From contig NZ_VIGD01000006.1 in assembly GCF_006569205.1 (NCBI RefSeq), forward strand, positions 62,001 to 126,000: DNA of 64,000 bases, read 5' to 3'. The stretch comes from Ureibacillus terrenus (lineage in GTDB: Bacteria > Bacillota > Bacilli > Bacillales_A > Planococcaceae). The first letter of the stretch is position 1. Each line of letters begins with the position of its first letter. Below are positions 28,086 to 37,271 of this stretch, in pieces. The notes below the pieces were generated by a model. The model was not told where the DNA came from. It saw only the letters and a list, made by a program, of their open reading frames with translations, and searched no databases. Made by a program: the position numbers and the translations under genes.

Positions 28086-29492
28086 TTACAACGTTTTTCT
28101 TGAATTTCTTTTTCCATCATAGGAATAGAGCACCGGCTTCCCTTCAACCACCGTTTCCAAATGGACGGAGCGCCCCCAAAGCTGATAAATATATGGCAAT
28201 ACATGTTCCAAATAATAAGGATCCAGCTCCATTCCTTCGTAACAGTGCTTTAAGTACAATTCCCCGTTTCTTTCATAATCTCCATCTTCCACTACGATGT
28301 AAGGAAATCCTCCGTTCACTCTCATGGATACCAGCTGATTCCGGACTTTTTCAAAATCCTTAGTCGTGATTTGATACGTATTTCCTTTTTTCTCGAATAA
28401 ATATAAATCTTCCTGTTCCACAAGTTCTTTTGTTAAATAATTCCGGATGAAGGAAATATCCGATTCGATTTCCCGAACTTCAAAGATTTTTTCCCTTCCT
28501 GATCCCGGTTTTACCCCCATTCTTTTCATTTCTTCCGTCGGATTGTCGTAGCGCCTTTCAATATCTTCAAAGATTTTTAAACCTAAGTAATACGGATTGA
28601 TGGAGGTTTTCGATGGCTGAAGCACTCCCGCATTCAGTTTGGCATATTCAATCGTTTCGGCCGTATCCAGATCCAGTTCCCGCATAATCCGCTGATGCCA
28701 GTAGGACGCCCATCCCTCATTCATAATCTTCGTCTCCAACTGTGGCCAGAAGTATAACATTTCCTCCCTCATCATCGTCAAAATATCCCGCTGCCATTCC
28801 TCCAGTTCGCGGCTGTATTGTTCGATGAACAACAGCAAATCCTTTTCCGACTTTGGAGGAAATTTCTTCTTTTTCTTCTTGGGCTTCTCTTCTTTTTTTC
28901 CTTCCACAAGTTCATCCAATTTCCACAAATCATCATATGGTGTCGGAATGATGATGCTGCTTTCATCTTCTTCCTCTTCTTCATCGTAGATCAACTGCGG
29001 ACGAATGATGGACGGATCGATATGTTCCTGGATGGACAATACCGCATCCAAAAACTTTTCAACTTCATGCTTGCCATATTGCCGCTCATAGCTGGCAATG
29101 CGTTCAGCGGTCGCCGTCATGCTCTCCACCATATCTCTTCTCGTATTGGAGAAACGTACATTGTTTTTAAAGAAGTCGCAATGGGCCAGTACGTGGGCGA
29201 CAATTAATTTGTTTTGCGTAAGGGTATTGGATTCCAATAAAAAGGCGTAACAAGGATTGGAATTGATGACGAGTTCATAGATTTGGCTGAGACCCAGATC
29301 ATATTGCAGCTTCATTTTGTAAAATTGCTTCCCGAAGCTCCAATGGGAAAATCTTGTCGGCATCCCGTAGGCGCCAATGGTATAGATGATGTCCGCAGGG
29401 CAGATTTCATATCTCATCGGATAAAAATCCAGCCCGAAACCAATGGCAATTTCCGTAATTTCATCAATGGCCTTCTGGAGTTCTTTATCCAC
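28086..29492 (-). CDS. spoVR: Stage V sporulation protein SpoVR
   Basis: SpoVR is needed for normal spore cortex formation in B. subtilis, and its homologues travel with PrkA and YhbH across bacteria. Family blocks visible: [66 protein letters not shown] and [13 protein letters not shown] Lys-rich insert ([12 protein letters not shown]) lies near residue 205. The GTG at 29492 sits 6 nt after AAAGGGGAG and is preferred to the ATG at 29513. It lies 13 bp after yhbH. Confidence 0.95.
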   Translation of the reverse strand: MDKELQKAIDEITEIAIGFGLDFYPMRYEICPADIIYTIGAYGMPTRFSHWSFGKQFYKMKLQYDLGLSQIYELVINSNPCYAFLLESNTLTQNKLIVAHVLAHCDFFKNNVRFSNTRRDMVESMTATAERIASYERQYGKHEVEKFLDAVLSIQEHIDPSIIRPQLIYDEEEEEDESSIIIPTPYDDLWKLDELVEGKKEEKPKKKKKKFPPKSEKDLLLFIEQYSRELEEWQRDILTMMREEMLYFWPQLETKIMNEGWASYWHQRIMRELDLDTAETIEYAKLNAGVLQPSKTSINPYYLGLKIFEDIERRYDNPTEEMKRMGVKPGSGREKIFEVREIESDISFIRNYLTKELVEQEDLYLFEKKGNTYQITTKDFEKVRNQLVSMRVNGGFPYIVVEDGDYERNGELYLKHCYEGMELDPYYLEHVLPYIYQLWGRSVHLETVVEGKPVLYSYDGKRNSRKTL

Positions 29493-29505
29493 CTGAATCT
29501 CCCCT

Positions 29506-30666
29506 TTAAGCATTTGCCTCTTGTTTTTGGAACATGCTTTTTAACGCTTCGTAAACATCGCTTTTTTGGCGAATCACATAATGGCGGAATTTCGGATTCT
29601 TGATTTTTTTATAAGTATTCATCAAAGTGGAATAACGGTTTAATGCATTCACTTCCCCATATCCAAACATCTGGGAAACTTTCATCAGTTCATTGACGAG
29701 TTTCAAACATTTTTCATTGTCGCTGGACATGTTTTCCCCGTCTGAAAAATGAACAGGATAAATATTATAACGACTTGGACTATACTTTAACTTAATCAAT
29801 TCAAGAGCTTTCAAATAGGCGGATGAGCAGATGGTTCCTCCGCTCTCCCCTTTTGTAAAAAATTCTTCTTCCGTTACGATTTTCGCTTCTGTGCTATGGG
29901 CAATAAATTCAATTTCCACCTTTTCATATTTCGTACGCAAGAAACGGGTCATCCAAAAGAAAAATGTCCGGGCACAATACTTCTCAAAATTTCCCATGGA
30001 GCCGCTTGTATCCATCATTGCCAACACGACCGCGTTGGATTCCGGTTTTATGACCTCATTCCATGTCTTGAACCGCAAATCTTCCTCGGTAATCGGCATG
30101 ATTTGCGCTTTTCCCCTCAATGCATTGCGCTTCATCGCCGAAAGAATCGTGCGTTTCTTATCGATATTTCCCATTAAGCCTTTTTTTCGGATATCGTTAA
30201 ATTCAATTTTTTCCGTTATAATATTGGACATTTCCTTTTGTTCCAAGTTCGGCAATTCCAATTCGCTGAATAAGAGGTTTTGCACTTCTTCCAGGCTCAC
30301 TTCGGCTTCATAATAGTCTTTACCGGGCAGATTTCCGGCCTCTTTCCCTTTTCCCGGCCCTTGGGCTCCCTGCGAATCCCGCGCGATGATATCGCCGACC
30401 TTGCTGTTTCCTTGCCCTTGGCCAACATGTTTCATTTTCCCGTAGTTATAACGGATTTTATATTCTTCAAGAGAACGGATCGGAATCTTGATCACTTTGC
30501 GGCCATTGGACATGATGATGCTCTCTTCGCTGATCAAATCCGGCAGATTGTTTTTGATCGCTTCCCTCACTTTTTCCATATGACGTTGTTGGTCCTGGTA
30601 ACCTTTGCGGTGCAAAGACCAATCCTCTCGAGAAACAATATAATCCTTATTATTTTCGTTCTTCAT
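29506..30666 (-). CDS. yhbH: Sporulation protein YhbH (DUF444)
   Basis: A 386-residue cytoplasmic protein with a von Willebrand A-type domain. The MIDAS motif DTSGSMG is near residue 205, preceded by the DUF444 blocks [17 protein letters not shown] and [19 protein letters not shown]. It functions with PrkA and SpoVR. The ATG at 30666 follows GGGTGATG. Another in-frame ATG at 30681 overlaps that site. The middle gene of the prkA-yhbH-spoVR cluster, separated from prkA by a terminator. Confidence 0.93.
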   Translation of the reverse strand: MKNENNKDYIVSREDWSLHRKGYQDQQRHMEKVREAIKNNLPDLISEESIIMSNGRKVIKIPIRSLEEYKIRYNYGKMKHVGQGQGNSKVGDIIARDSQGAQGPGKGKEAGNLPGKDYYEAEVSLEEVQNLLFSELELPNLEQKEMSNIITEKIEFNDIRKKGLMGNIDKKRTILSAMKRNALRGKAQIMPITEEDLRFKTWNEVIKPESNAVVLAMMDTSGSMGNFEKYCARTFFFWMTRFLRTKYEKVEIEFIAHSTEAKIVTEEEFFTKGESGGTICSSAYLKALELIKLKYSPSRYNIYPVHFSDGENMSSDNEKCLKLVNELMKVSQMFGYGEVNALNRYSTLMNTYKKIKNPKFRHYVIRQKSDVYEALKSMFQKQEANA

Positions 30667-30770
30667 TTGTTCATCACCCATCTTTCATGATCTTCCCGAG
30701 TCCATCCGGAAAATCACTTTTTTTATCATATGCGCGAGTTTTGCAGGATTACCACTACATTTTTTTCATA

Positions 30771-30801
30771 AAAAATGTGCTAAGAAAAAATCTTAGCACA
30801 T
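30771..30801 (-). terminator. Terminator between prkA and yhbH
   Basis: TGTGCTAAG / CTTAGCACA with a T-rich loop, then TTTTTTATG on the minus strand. It lies inside the presumed operon and would reduce or stop readthrough from prkA into yhbH-spoVR. Confidence 0.85.
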
Positions 30802-30830
30802 ACACTGGGTGTTTACTGCCTGCAATAAGT

Positions 30831-32726
30831 TTATCTGTTCAATAAACTGCCGACATAACGCAGCAATTCATTGGCTGAAGTGGAATTGTAGCCATATTCA
30901 TCTATCAATCTGGCGATTACTTCATTGATTTTTTTCAACTGCGCTTCATCCGGTGTTTTTGTGGAAGTCGTAATTTTTACGACATCTTTCAAGTCTGCAA
31001 ACAATTTCTTTTGAATCGCCTCCCGCAGCCTTTCGTGGGAATTATAGTCGAATTTCTTTCCTTTCCTTGCATATGCGGAAAGACGGATGAGGATTTCTTC
31101 CCGGAACGCCTTCTTCGCATTTTCCGAAATGCCGATTTGTTCTTCTATTGAACGCATCAGTTTTTCATCAGGCGGCATTTCTTCACCGGTCAGCGGATCC
31201 TTGATTTTATGCTTGTTGCAATAAGCCTCCACATTGTCCAAATAATTGTTCAACAATGTTTTGGCGGACTCTTCGTAAGAATAAACAAAGGCTTTTTGAA
31301 CTTCATTTTTGGCTATCTCATCATATTCTCTTCTTGCAATGGCAATGTAGTTCAAATATTTTTCCCGATCTTCCGGTGTAATGGACGGATGCTGATCTAG
31401 TCCATCTTTTAATGACCTTAAAACATCCAGCGCATTGATGGATGGCACTTCTTTACGGATGATCGCCGATGAAATGCGGTTGATGACATAGCGCGGATCA
31501 ATGCCTTTCATTCCTTCATTCGGGTATTCCTTTTTCAATTCTTCCACATCGGTATCGTTGAATCCTTCGACTGTTTCCCCATCATACAGCCTCATTTTCT
31601 TCACAATATCAATGCCTTGCTTTTTCGGCTCTTCCAGTCTTGTCAATACGGAAAACATCGCAGCCACTCTCAGCGCATGAGGCGCAATGTGTACATGGGC
31701 CATGTCGCTTTCTTTGATCATTTTTTCGTAAATGCGCACTTCTTCACTCACTTTTAAGTTGTATGGAATCGGCATGACGATAATTCTTGAGTGGAGCGCT
31801 TCATTCTTTTTATTGGCAATGAAGGAACGGTATTCGGTTTCGTTGGTATGGGCCACAATGAGCTCATCGGCTGAAATGAGCGCGAATCTTCCGGCTTTGA
31901 AGTTGCCTTCTTGCGTGAGTGATAATAAATGCCATAAGAACTTTTCATCAAGCTTTAACATTTCCTGGAATTCCATAAGCCCACGATTCGCTTTGTTTAA
32001 CTCGCCGTCAAACCGGTAAGCTCTCGGGTCGGATTCCGAACCGTATTCCGCAATGGTCGAGAAGTCGATGCTGCCTGTCAAATCTGCGATGTCCTGGGAT
32101 TTTGGATCGGACGGGGTAAAAGTTCCGATTCCTACCCGTTTATCTTCCGAGAAGAAGATCCGCTCTACCATGACATCTTCTATGCGTCCTCCATACTCTT
32201 GTTCCAATCGCAGTTGATTAAGCGGAGACAAACTTCCCTCAATGCGTATGCCATATTCTTTATAAAAATCGTCGCGCAAATGATGCGGAATCAGGTGCAG
32301 AGGATCTTCATGCATCGGGCAGCCTTTGATTGCATAGACCGCTCCTTCATCAGTGCGGGTATATTTTTCCAATCCGCGTTTTAACAATGTCACGATGGTT
32401 GATTTTCCACCGCTGACCGGTCCCATTAGAAGCAGAATCCGTTTCCGCACATCAAGTCTTTTGGCGGCAGGATGGAAATACTCTTCCACTAAGCGTTCAA
32501 TAGTCGATTCCAGACCAAAGATTTCGTTGCTGAAGAATTTATAGATTTTTTGTCCATTCTTTTCCTCGATTCCTGCGCTTTTGATCATATTGTAAACCCG
32601 GGCGTGAGCAGATTGTGCAACTTCTGGACGTTTTTTCACAATTTCCAAATATTCGGCAAAAGTCCCTTCCCACTTCAGCTTCTCTTCTTCTTCTCTGTGC
32701 TCTTTGATTTTCTTTAAAATGTCGAT
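30831..32726 (-). CDS. prkA: PrkA AAA+ serine protein kinase/protease, apparent AUC start
   Basis: PrkA is expressed in the mother cell during sporulation. The protein has the AAA+ Walker A GPVSGGKST, the conserved KGCPMHEDPLHLIPHHLRD, and a C-terminal PrkA domain ending NSTSANELLRYVGSLLNR. Homology runs upstream of any ATG/GTG/TTG: the frame reads DILKKIKEHREEEEKLKWEG, as in B. subtilis PrkA after its Met1. The codon at that Met position is ATC (32724-32726), 8 nt after GGAGGG. The resulting length, 631 residues, equals the B. subtilis protein as I recall it. An in-frame stop closes the frame further upstream. Confidence 0.93.
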   Translation of the reverse strand: MDILKKIKEHREEEEKLKWEGTFAEYLEIVKKRPEVAQSAHARVYNMIKSAGIEEKNGQKIYKFFSNEIFGLESTIERLVEEYFHPAAKRLDVRKRILLLMGPVSGGKSTIVTLLKRGLEKYTRTDEGAVYAIKGCPMHEDPLHLIPHHLRDDFYKEYGIRIEGSLSPLNQLRLEQEYGGRIEDVMVERIFFSEDKRVGIGTFTPSDPKSQDIADLTGSIDFSTIAEYGSESDPRAYRFDGELNKANRGLMEFQEMLKLDEKFLWHLLSLTQEGNFKAGRFALISADELIVAHTNETEYRSFIANKKNEALHSRIIVMPIPYNLKVSEEVRIYEKMIKESDMAHVHIAPHALRVAAMFSVLTRLEEPKKQGIDIVKKMRLYDGETVEGFNDTDVEELKKEYPNEGMKGIDPRYVINRISSAIIRKEVPSINALDVLRSLKDGLDQHPSITPEDREKYLNYIAIARREYDEIAKNEVQKAFVYSYEESAKTLLNNYLDNVEAYCNKHKIKDPLTGEEMPPDEKLMRSIEEQIGISENAKKAFREEILIRLSAYARKGKKFDYNSHERLREAIQKKLFADLKDVVKITTSTKTPDEAQLKKINEVIARLIDEYGYNSTSANELLRYVGSLLNR

Positions 32727-32761
32727 AGCGCCTTCCCTCCATTCAGGGCTTTAATTTATAA

Positions 32762-32770
32762 CATAGTATG
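32762..32770 (-). promoter_or_regulatory. Possible sigma-E-type -10 element of prkA
   Basis: CATACTATG on the minus strand resembles the sigma-E -10 consensus CATACAnT and lies about 36 bp before the AUC start. The -35 region is not convincing. prkA is sigma-E dependent in B. subtilis. Confidence 0.3.
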
Positions 32771-32824
32771 ATTGCGTTTGGTGTATGATACCTATGAATT
32801 TTCATTTGAGATTCTATAAGATAG

Positions 32825-32867
32825 AAAAAAGCTCTCCTAAGCACGCCTGCTTTAGGAAAGCTTTTTT
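32825..32867. terminator. Terminator downstream of the flavin reductase gene
   Basis: A stem around AGCTTTCCTAAAGCAGGC / GCTTAGGAGAGCT flanked by A6 and T6, usable in either direction. Confidence 0.8.
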
Positions 32868-32918
32868 CAAGATTTTCACTACCATTTTATGATGGTTCAT
32901 CATTTTTATGAAGAAATT

Positions 32919-33395
32919 TTATCCCCCATAATAGAAGCCTGTTTCTTTCATTGTTAGCGGATCTCCTTCGCGGTGAACGCCGGCATTGATGACTTCCCCT
33001 ACATAAATGTAGTGGTCGCCTTTTTCAACTTTGTCCACCACTTTGCATTCGAAGAAGCTTAATGCATCTTTGAAGATTGGGCAGCCTGTCTCTGCCGTGT
33101 AGAATTCATATCCTGCCAATTTATTCCCTTCCGGTTGCAATGATTTAAAGAAGGCAGTGACCATATCTTTTTGGCCGGATTCCAAAATGTTTACGCTGAA
33201 GACGCCGCTTTCGGCAATTTGTTTTTGGGAGCGGGTGCCTTCTTTTACAGCGATGGCTACAAGAGGCGGTTCAAAAGAAGTCTGCGTCAAAAAGTTGCCC
33301 GCAAATCCGTTTACACCTTCATTGTCTTTTGTGCCGATAATGTAGAGCCCGTATGTGATCCCTCTCAATGCAGTTCTTTTCGCCTTCGGATCCAT
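32919..33395 (-). CDS. Flavin reductase domain protein
   Basis: A 158-residue FMN-binding split-barrel protein with the family features ALRGITYGLYIIGTKD, NGFAGNFLTQTSFEPPLVAIAV and YVGEVINAG. It could supply reduced flavin or reduce metals. The partner enzyme is not visible in the neighbourhood. GGAGGG precedes the ATG at 33395. Confidence 0.88.
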   Translation of the reverse strand: MDPKAKRTALRGITYGLYIIGTKDNEGVNGFAGNFLTQTSFEPPLVAIAVKEGTRSQKQIAESGVFSVNILESGQKDMVTAFFKSLQPEGNKLAGYEFYTAETGCPIFKDALSFFECKVVDKVEKGDHYIYVGEVINAGVHREGDPLTMKETGFYYGG

Positions 33396-33500
33396 TCATA
33401 ATCCCTCCTATTATTCTTTCAAAATGATTCCAGTTTTATTATACAAATATCAATCCCTTCTTTTCCACTTTTTAGGACTTGCCCTGAATGTAAAAAACGG

Positions 33501-33531
33501 AAAAAACCGTCCGGAGTAATCCGGACGGTTT
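33501..33531 (-). terminator. Terminator of degV-like gene
   Basis: AACCGTCCGGA / TCCGGACGGTT followed by TTTTT on the minus strand. The 11-bp stem is perfect. Confidence 0.9.
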
Positions 33532-33546
33532 CAGCATATCGTTATG

Positions 33547-34395
33547 TTACTTTTTGCTTTTTCGCTTATATAAGATCCCTAACGTATTGGGACCGCAGTG
33601 AGTGGAAACAGTGCAGCCCGCATACGTTTCAATAATCTCTTCAAACTTGGCGTACTTATCAATGGCCACTCTGACTTTTTGGACAGTTTCCGGTGAACAA
33701 TAAGAGTGGGTAATGAACACTCTTGAATAATCGATATCATCATTATTTTCAAGGCGGTCTTTAACATAGTTGACAATGCAGCGGTCGAAATTTCCCCGAT
33801 ATTTTTTTCCGACAATCATTTTGCCATCGACCACTTCGATGGACGGCTTGATTTTCAACAGTGTAGCTCCAAAAGCTTCAATTCCGGAACAGCGTCCTCC
33901 CTTTCTTAAATATTCCATCGTATCAATGACGAAGCTTGTATCCACTTTAGGAACAATTTCTTCCAAATGCTTGATGATCTCTTCGGGCTGTGCCCCATTT
34001 TGCGCCATAATCGCCGCTTCCAGAACAACGTGTCCGCTTCCGGTCGATAAATTTTGCGAATCGATAACGTACACATTTTCAAATTGTTCTGCGGCAATTT
34101 TTGCATTTTGATGGGTGGAAGAAAAGCCGGATCCTAAGCTGATATGTATGACCGCATCATAATTCGGCGAAAATTCTTTGAAAAAATTTTCGTATTCAAA
34201 AACATTGATCGCGGCTGTTCTGCAGGATTTCCCCTCTTCGCTGACATAGCGGAACAAATCTTTCGGAGTAATGTCAACCCCATCCCGGAAATCCTCATCA
34301 TCGATCAGTATGTGAAAAGGGATTAATGAAATGTTGTATTGTTCCAAAATTTGCGGAGACAAGTCGCAAGTGCTATCTGCCGTAATTTTGATCAT
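33547..34395 (-). CDS. DegV family fatty-acid-binding protein
   Basis: A 282-residue DegV-fold protein. It shows the family's N-terminal KITADSTCDLSPQ, the SLGSGFSSTHQNA loop that contacts the fatty-acid carboxylate, and the C-terminal HCGPNTLGILY. Members such as FakB bind acyl chains for the fatty-acid kinase system. No fakA-like gene is present here. The ATG at 34395 follows AGAGGTGA. Confidence 0.92.
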   Translation of the reverse strand: MIKITADSTCDLSPQILEQYNISLIPFHILIDDEDFRDGVDITPKDLFRYVSEEGKSCRTAAINVFEYENFFKEFSPNYDAVIHISLGSGFSSTHQNAKIAAEQFENVYVIDSQNLSTGSGHVVLEAAIMAQNGAQPEEIIKHLEEIVPKVDTSFVIDTMEYLRKGGRCSGIEAFGATLLKIKPSIEVVDGKMIVGKKYRGNFDRCIVNYVKDRLENNDDIDYSRVFITHSYCSPETVQKVRVAIDKYAKFEEIIETYAGCTVSTHCGPNTLGILYKRKSKK

Positions 34396-34602
34396 AATGT
34401 TCACCTCTGGATCCCACAAAATTTCTTCAATTATATCACATTCTATAGCAGAAAAATAAACCCCAAGTATTTTCTTCCATATTCAATCAAAATTTGTTTG
34501 TCTAAAGCTGTTCAAAAAGTTTTGAATATTCTTTGAAAAAATTTCCCATTTCTTTTATTCATCATGTTTTTGGAGTAAAATTAAATCAAAGGATGAATGG
34601 AG

Positions 34603-34714
34603 TACAATTTGTAAAGCTTTTACATTGTTGCCCCATGCTTTAAGTATATCCTTTCGAAACCCCTTTCTTATCTACTCCATTTTGGTGCGGGATTTTCAGC
34701 CCGCACCCTTTTTT
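34603..34714 (+). ncRNA. Candidate small regulatory RNA with C-rich motifs
   Basis: The 480-bp gap between degV and the LLM gene has no ORF on the plus strand, but holds a TACAAT -10 (34603-34608) with TTAAAT 16 bp upstream, then about 70 nt with two unpaired C-rich motifs (GCCCCATG at 34630 and ACCCCTTTC at 34659), then a perfect 8-bp terminator stem (34684-34707) with T6. Size and layout resemble RsaE/RoxS-type sRNAs, but I cannot establish homology. Confidence 0.4.
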
Positions 34715-34831
34715 ATGTTCTCCCAGGCAATTTGCCAAAATTTATTTCCTCCTCATTTGATAATGCCATTTACATGTCGTTCATCTGCGGCTTCCAATTC
34801 TGATAATATTTCCGAATCAGTCAATATTACA

Positions 34832-34863
34832 TAAAAAACGAATTGGGGATCTTCCCAATTCGT
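34832..34863 (-). terminator. Terminator of the LLM oxidoreductase gene
   Basis: ACGAATTGGG / CCCAATTCGT followed by TTTTTT on the minus strand. Confidence 0.9.
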
Positions 34864-34898
34864 CTTTGTTTCACCTTTCTCTTTCCCAAGGTCATTGA

Positions 34899-35963
34899 TC
34901 ACCTCTCAATTTGGCCATTTCCTTGCGCTTCCCATTTTGCCACTTCTTCCCGGACAATTGGCGCCACTTCTTTTCCCAACAGTTCAATGCATCTCATCAC
35001 ATCCTCATGAGGCATCGAACCTACAGGGCAGTGAAGCAAAAATCGTGTAATGCCGACATTTTTGCGCAGGAAAATGATTTTTTCCGCTACCGTTTTGACA
35101 TCTCCGCAATACAATGCCCCTTCCAAACTTCGGGCATAATCAAATGTCGCCTGCGTATAAGGTCCCCAGCCGCGCTCCCTGCCCAATACATTCATGGCAT
35201 ACTGGGTTGGCGGGAAAAACTTTTCCACTGCCTCTTCGGTCGTTTCCGCAACAAAACCATGGGAATGGGAAGCCACTTTTAATTTTGAAAGATCGTGCCC
35301 CGCTTCTTTGGCTGCTCGGTAATAGAGCTTTACCAGAGGCGCAAAATGCAATGGACTTCCTCCGATGATGGCCAAACATAAAGGCAAGCCTAATGCGCCC
35401 GCTCTTGCCACGGACTGGGGTGTTCCTCCGCTGGCAATCCAAATGGGAATTTCCCTTTCCGGTCTTGGATATACTCCGCGTCCGTCAATGCTTGGACGGA
35501 ATTTGCCGTTCCATTGAACAATTTCATTCTTTTGTATTTTTAATAATAAATCCAATTTTTCCTCAAACAATTCATTATAATCCTTCAAATCGTACCCGAA
35601 TAACGGGAATGATTCAATGAAAGAACCGCGGCCGGCCATGATTTCCGCCCGGCCATTTGAAATGGCATCGAGCGTTGCAAATTGCTGATACACCCGAACC
35701 GGATCATCCGAAGACAGCACCGTGACCGCGCTCGTCAATTTGATGCGTTTTGTCCTCGTTGCAGCTGCCGCAAGCAAAACCGCCGGAGCGGAACATGCAT
35801 AATCTTTCCGGTGATGTTCCCCCACACCATAAACATCCAATCCTACTTCATCCGCAAGCTCGATTTCTTCCACCACTTCCCGAAGGCGTTGTGCGTGACT
35901 GATCACTTTCCCAGTCCGTACATCGGGCGTCGTTTCGACAAATGTCGTTAATCCTATTTCCAT
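34899..35963 (-). CDS. LLM-class flavin-dependent oxidoreductase
   Basis: A 354-residue luciferase-like monooxygenase-fold protein. Typical blocks are [53 protein letters not shown] and [17 protein letters not shown]. It probably uses FMNH2 on an unknown substrate. The ATG at 35963 lies after GGGGGA. An adjacent in-frame GTG (35966) is too close to the site. Confidence 0.9.
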   Translation of the reverse strand: MEIGLTTFVETTPDVRTGKVISHAQRLREVVEEIELADEVGLDVYGVGEHHRKDYACSAPAVLLAAAATRTKRIKLTSAVTVLSSDDPVRVYQQFATLDAISNGRAEIMAGRGSFIESFPLFGYDLKDYNELFEEKLDLLLKIQKNEIVQWNGKFRPSIDGRGVYPRPEREIPIWIASGGTPQSVARAGALGLPLCLAIIGGSPLHFAPLVKLYYRAAKEAGHDLSKLKVASHSHGFVAETTEEAVEKFFPPTQYAMNVLGRERGWGPYTQATFDYARSLEGALYCGDVKTVAEKIIFLRKNVGITRFLLHCPVGSMPHEDVMRCIELLGKEVAPIVREEVAKWEAQGNGQIER

Positions 35964-36136
35964 CACTTTTCCCCCATCAAGCCTTCATGGCTATTATCTC
36001 GAAATTGAAATGTTTTTCTTATCATACACAAAGAACAGAAAAATTATCAATATTTTTATCTCGGTATAGCCCATAGTTTTAAGAATAACTTGGACCCAAT
36101 AAGCGAAAAATAAGACTAAAAACAAGGATGATTGCC

Positions 36137-36871
36137 ATGAAAAATCGGAAGTTCGGCCATAAAGCGATTGAATTCATAATAGTGTCGATGTTTAGTTTCG
36201 GAATTGTCATCACATTTATCAGTTCATTTTCCGCAAAGCCGGATATTTATGATGTAAAATTGCACTTCATGTTATTCATTGCAGCCGCCATTTTTTACAA
36301 ACCTTTTAGAACATCGAGTTTCCGTTTCATTTTCTACTCGGTATGCCGTTTTATTAAATTGATAAAATCCGGAAAAAAAGAGATTGATTTAAAACAAATC
36401 AACCGGTCACAAGATTTGGAATACCTCTATTTCTTAAAAAACATTTTTGAAAAACAAGGTTATGTGGCCGTTGTATCCAAAGAATTGGAGTCCTTCGATG
36501 TAGATCTGATTTTATGGAAAGGCACAAAAAAATATATTGTACAATCTATAAATTCCCGAAATGCAGCGGATATCCGGAGCATACAAATTGTCCAATCCAA
36601 GAAAAAAACTTATGGAGCGGATGAAGCCATTATTATATCCGGCCAATTTACCGCTTCCGCCAAACGATACGCTTCATTGCATCATATACGGTTAATAAAA
36701 TCCGATGAATTGACGGAAACGGCAAGTTGCGAAAATAATAAAAAATACATTTTCCAATCGGCCTTGTCCTACATTTTGCCTGCGTTTCCGGATTCCAATT
36801 TATGGACACCAAAAAATTTATTTTATAAAAAATCCAATCGAATATTTCAAATTTTTCTATATTTCTTATAA
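36137..36871 (+). CDS. Membrane-anchored Mrr-like nuclease-fold protein, catalytic Lys missing
   Basis: Two N-terminal membrane helices (about residues 10-32 and 43-57) precede a domain with the Mrr_cat pattern: helix LEYLYFLKNIFEKQGY, then FDVDLILW, KYIVQSIN, YGADEAIIIS and a C-terminal LHHIRLIKSDEL. In active Mrr enzymes the third motif is QxK. Here it is Q-S-I, so the catalytic lysine is replaced and the domain may only bind DNA or another ligand. The ATG at 36137 has AAGGA upstream. The ATG at 36128 is the alternative. A hydrophobic C-terminal tail is odd. Confidence 0.6.
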   Translation: MKNRKFGHKAIEFIIVSMFSFGIVITFISSFSAKPDIYDVKLHFMLFIAAAIFYKPFRTSSFRFIFYSVCRFIKLIKSGKKEIDLKQINRSQDLEYLYFLKNIFEKQGYVAVVSKELESFDVDLILWKGTKKYIVQSINSRNAADIRSIQIVQSKKKTYGADEAIIISGQFTASAKRYASLHHIRLIKSDELTETASCENNKKYIFQSALSYILPAFPDSNLWTPKNLFYKKSNRIFQIFLYFL

Positions 36872-36984
36872 AATAAAGATACGGAAGCCATTTGAAGCCA
36901 TAATCATTATTGCTTTTCCAAATAAAAGAATATACAATGTATATAATTATACATCGACTTATTTCAATTCAATATTGTGTTGAA

Positions 36985-37160
36985 GTAAGGATAGAGGCGC
37001 AAAGACCAAGAGTACACAGTGTGAGGATAATGAGGTCCAATGATCATTGTGGAAAGGGGGATTTGCCGAAGTCCCTGGAAACTCATTTTTTCAGGGGCTG
37101 GTCCTGCATTGAATAAGTGCAGGACTGTCATATAGGAAACTATATGGAGGGCTATCTTAC
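36985..37160 (+). ncRNA. Lysine riboswitch (L box)
   Basis: The leader shows L-box landmarks in order: GGATAGAGGCGC, GGGGGATTTGCCGAAGTCC, GGGGCTGGTCCTGCATTG, CAGGACTGTCATATAGG and the closing TGGAGGGCTATCTT, which pairs with the first segment. It ends just before a terminator upstream of dapA, so lysine should switch off dapA. Confidence 0.93.
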
Positions 37161-37180
37161 GCAAAAATTTTCATTTTTTT

Positions 37181-37214
37181 GCAACAACGGGGCTCTTCGT
37201 TGTTGCTTTTTGCG
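37181..37214 (+). terminator. Expression-platform terminator of the lysine riboswitch
   Basis: GCAACAACG / CGTTGTTGC followed by TTTTTGC, between the aptamer and dapA. Confidence 0.9.
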
Positions 37215-37271
37215 TTTATTAGAAAATTGCCCTTCTCCATTACAAAAAAATGAAAAGGATGTGGAGAAGAA

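Noticed and set aside
32539..32742. ATG-initiated ORF in another frame over the prkA start
   Set aside because: Its start uses the ATG that overlaps the prkA ribosome site, and the product is low-complexity Arg-rich; the PrkA frame shows clear homology.
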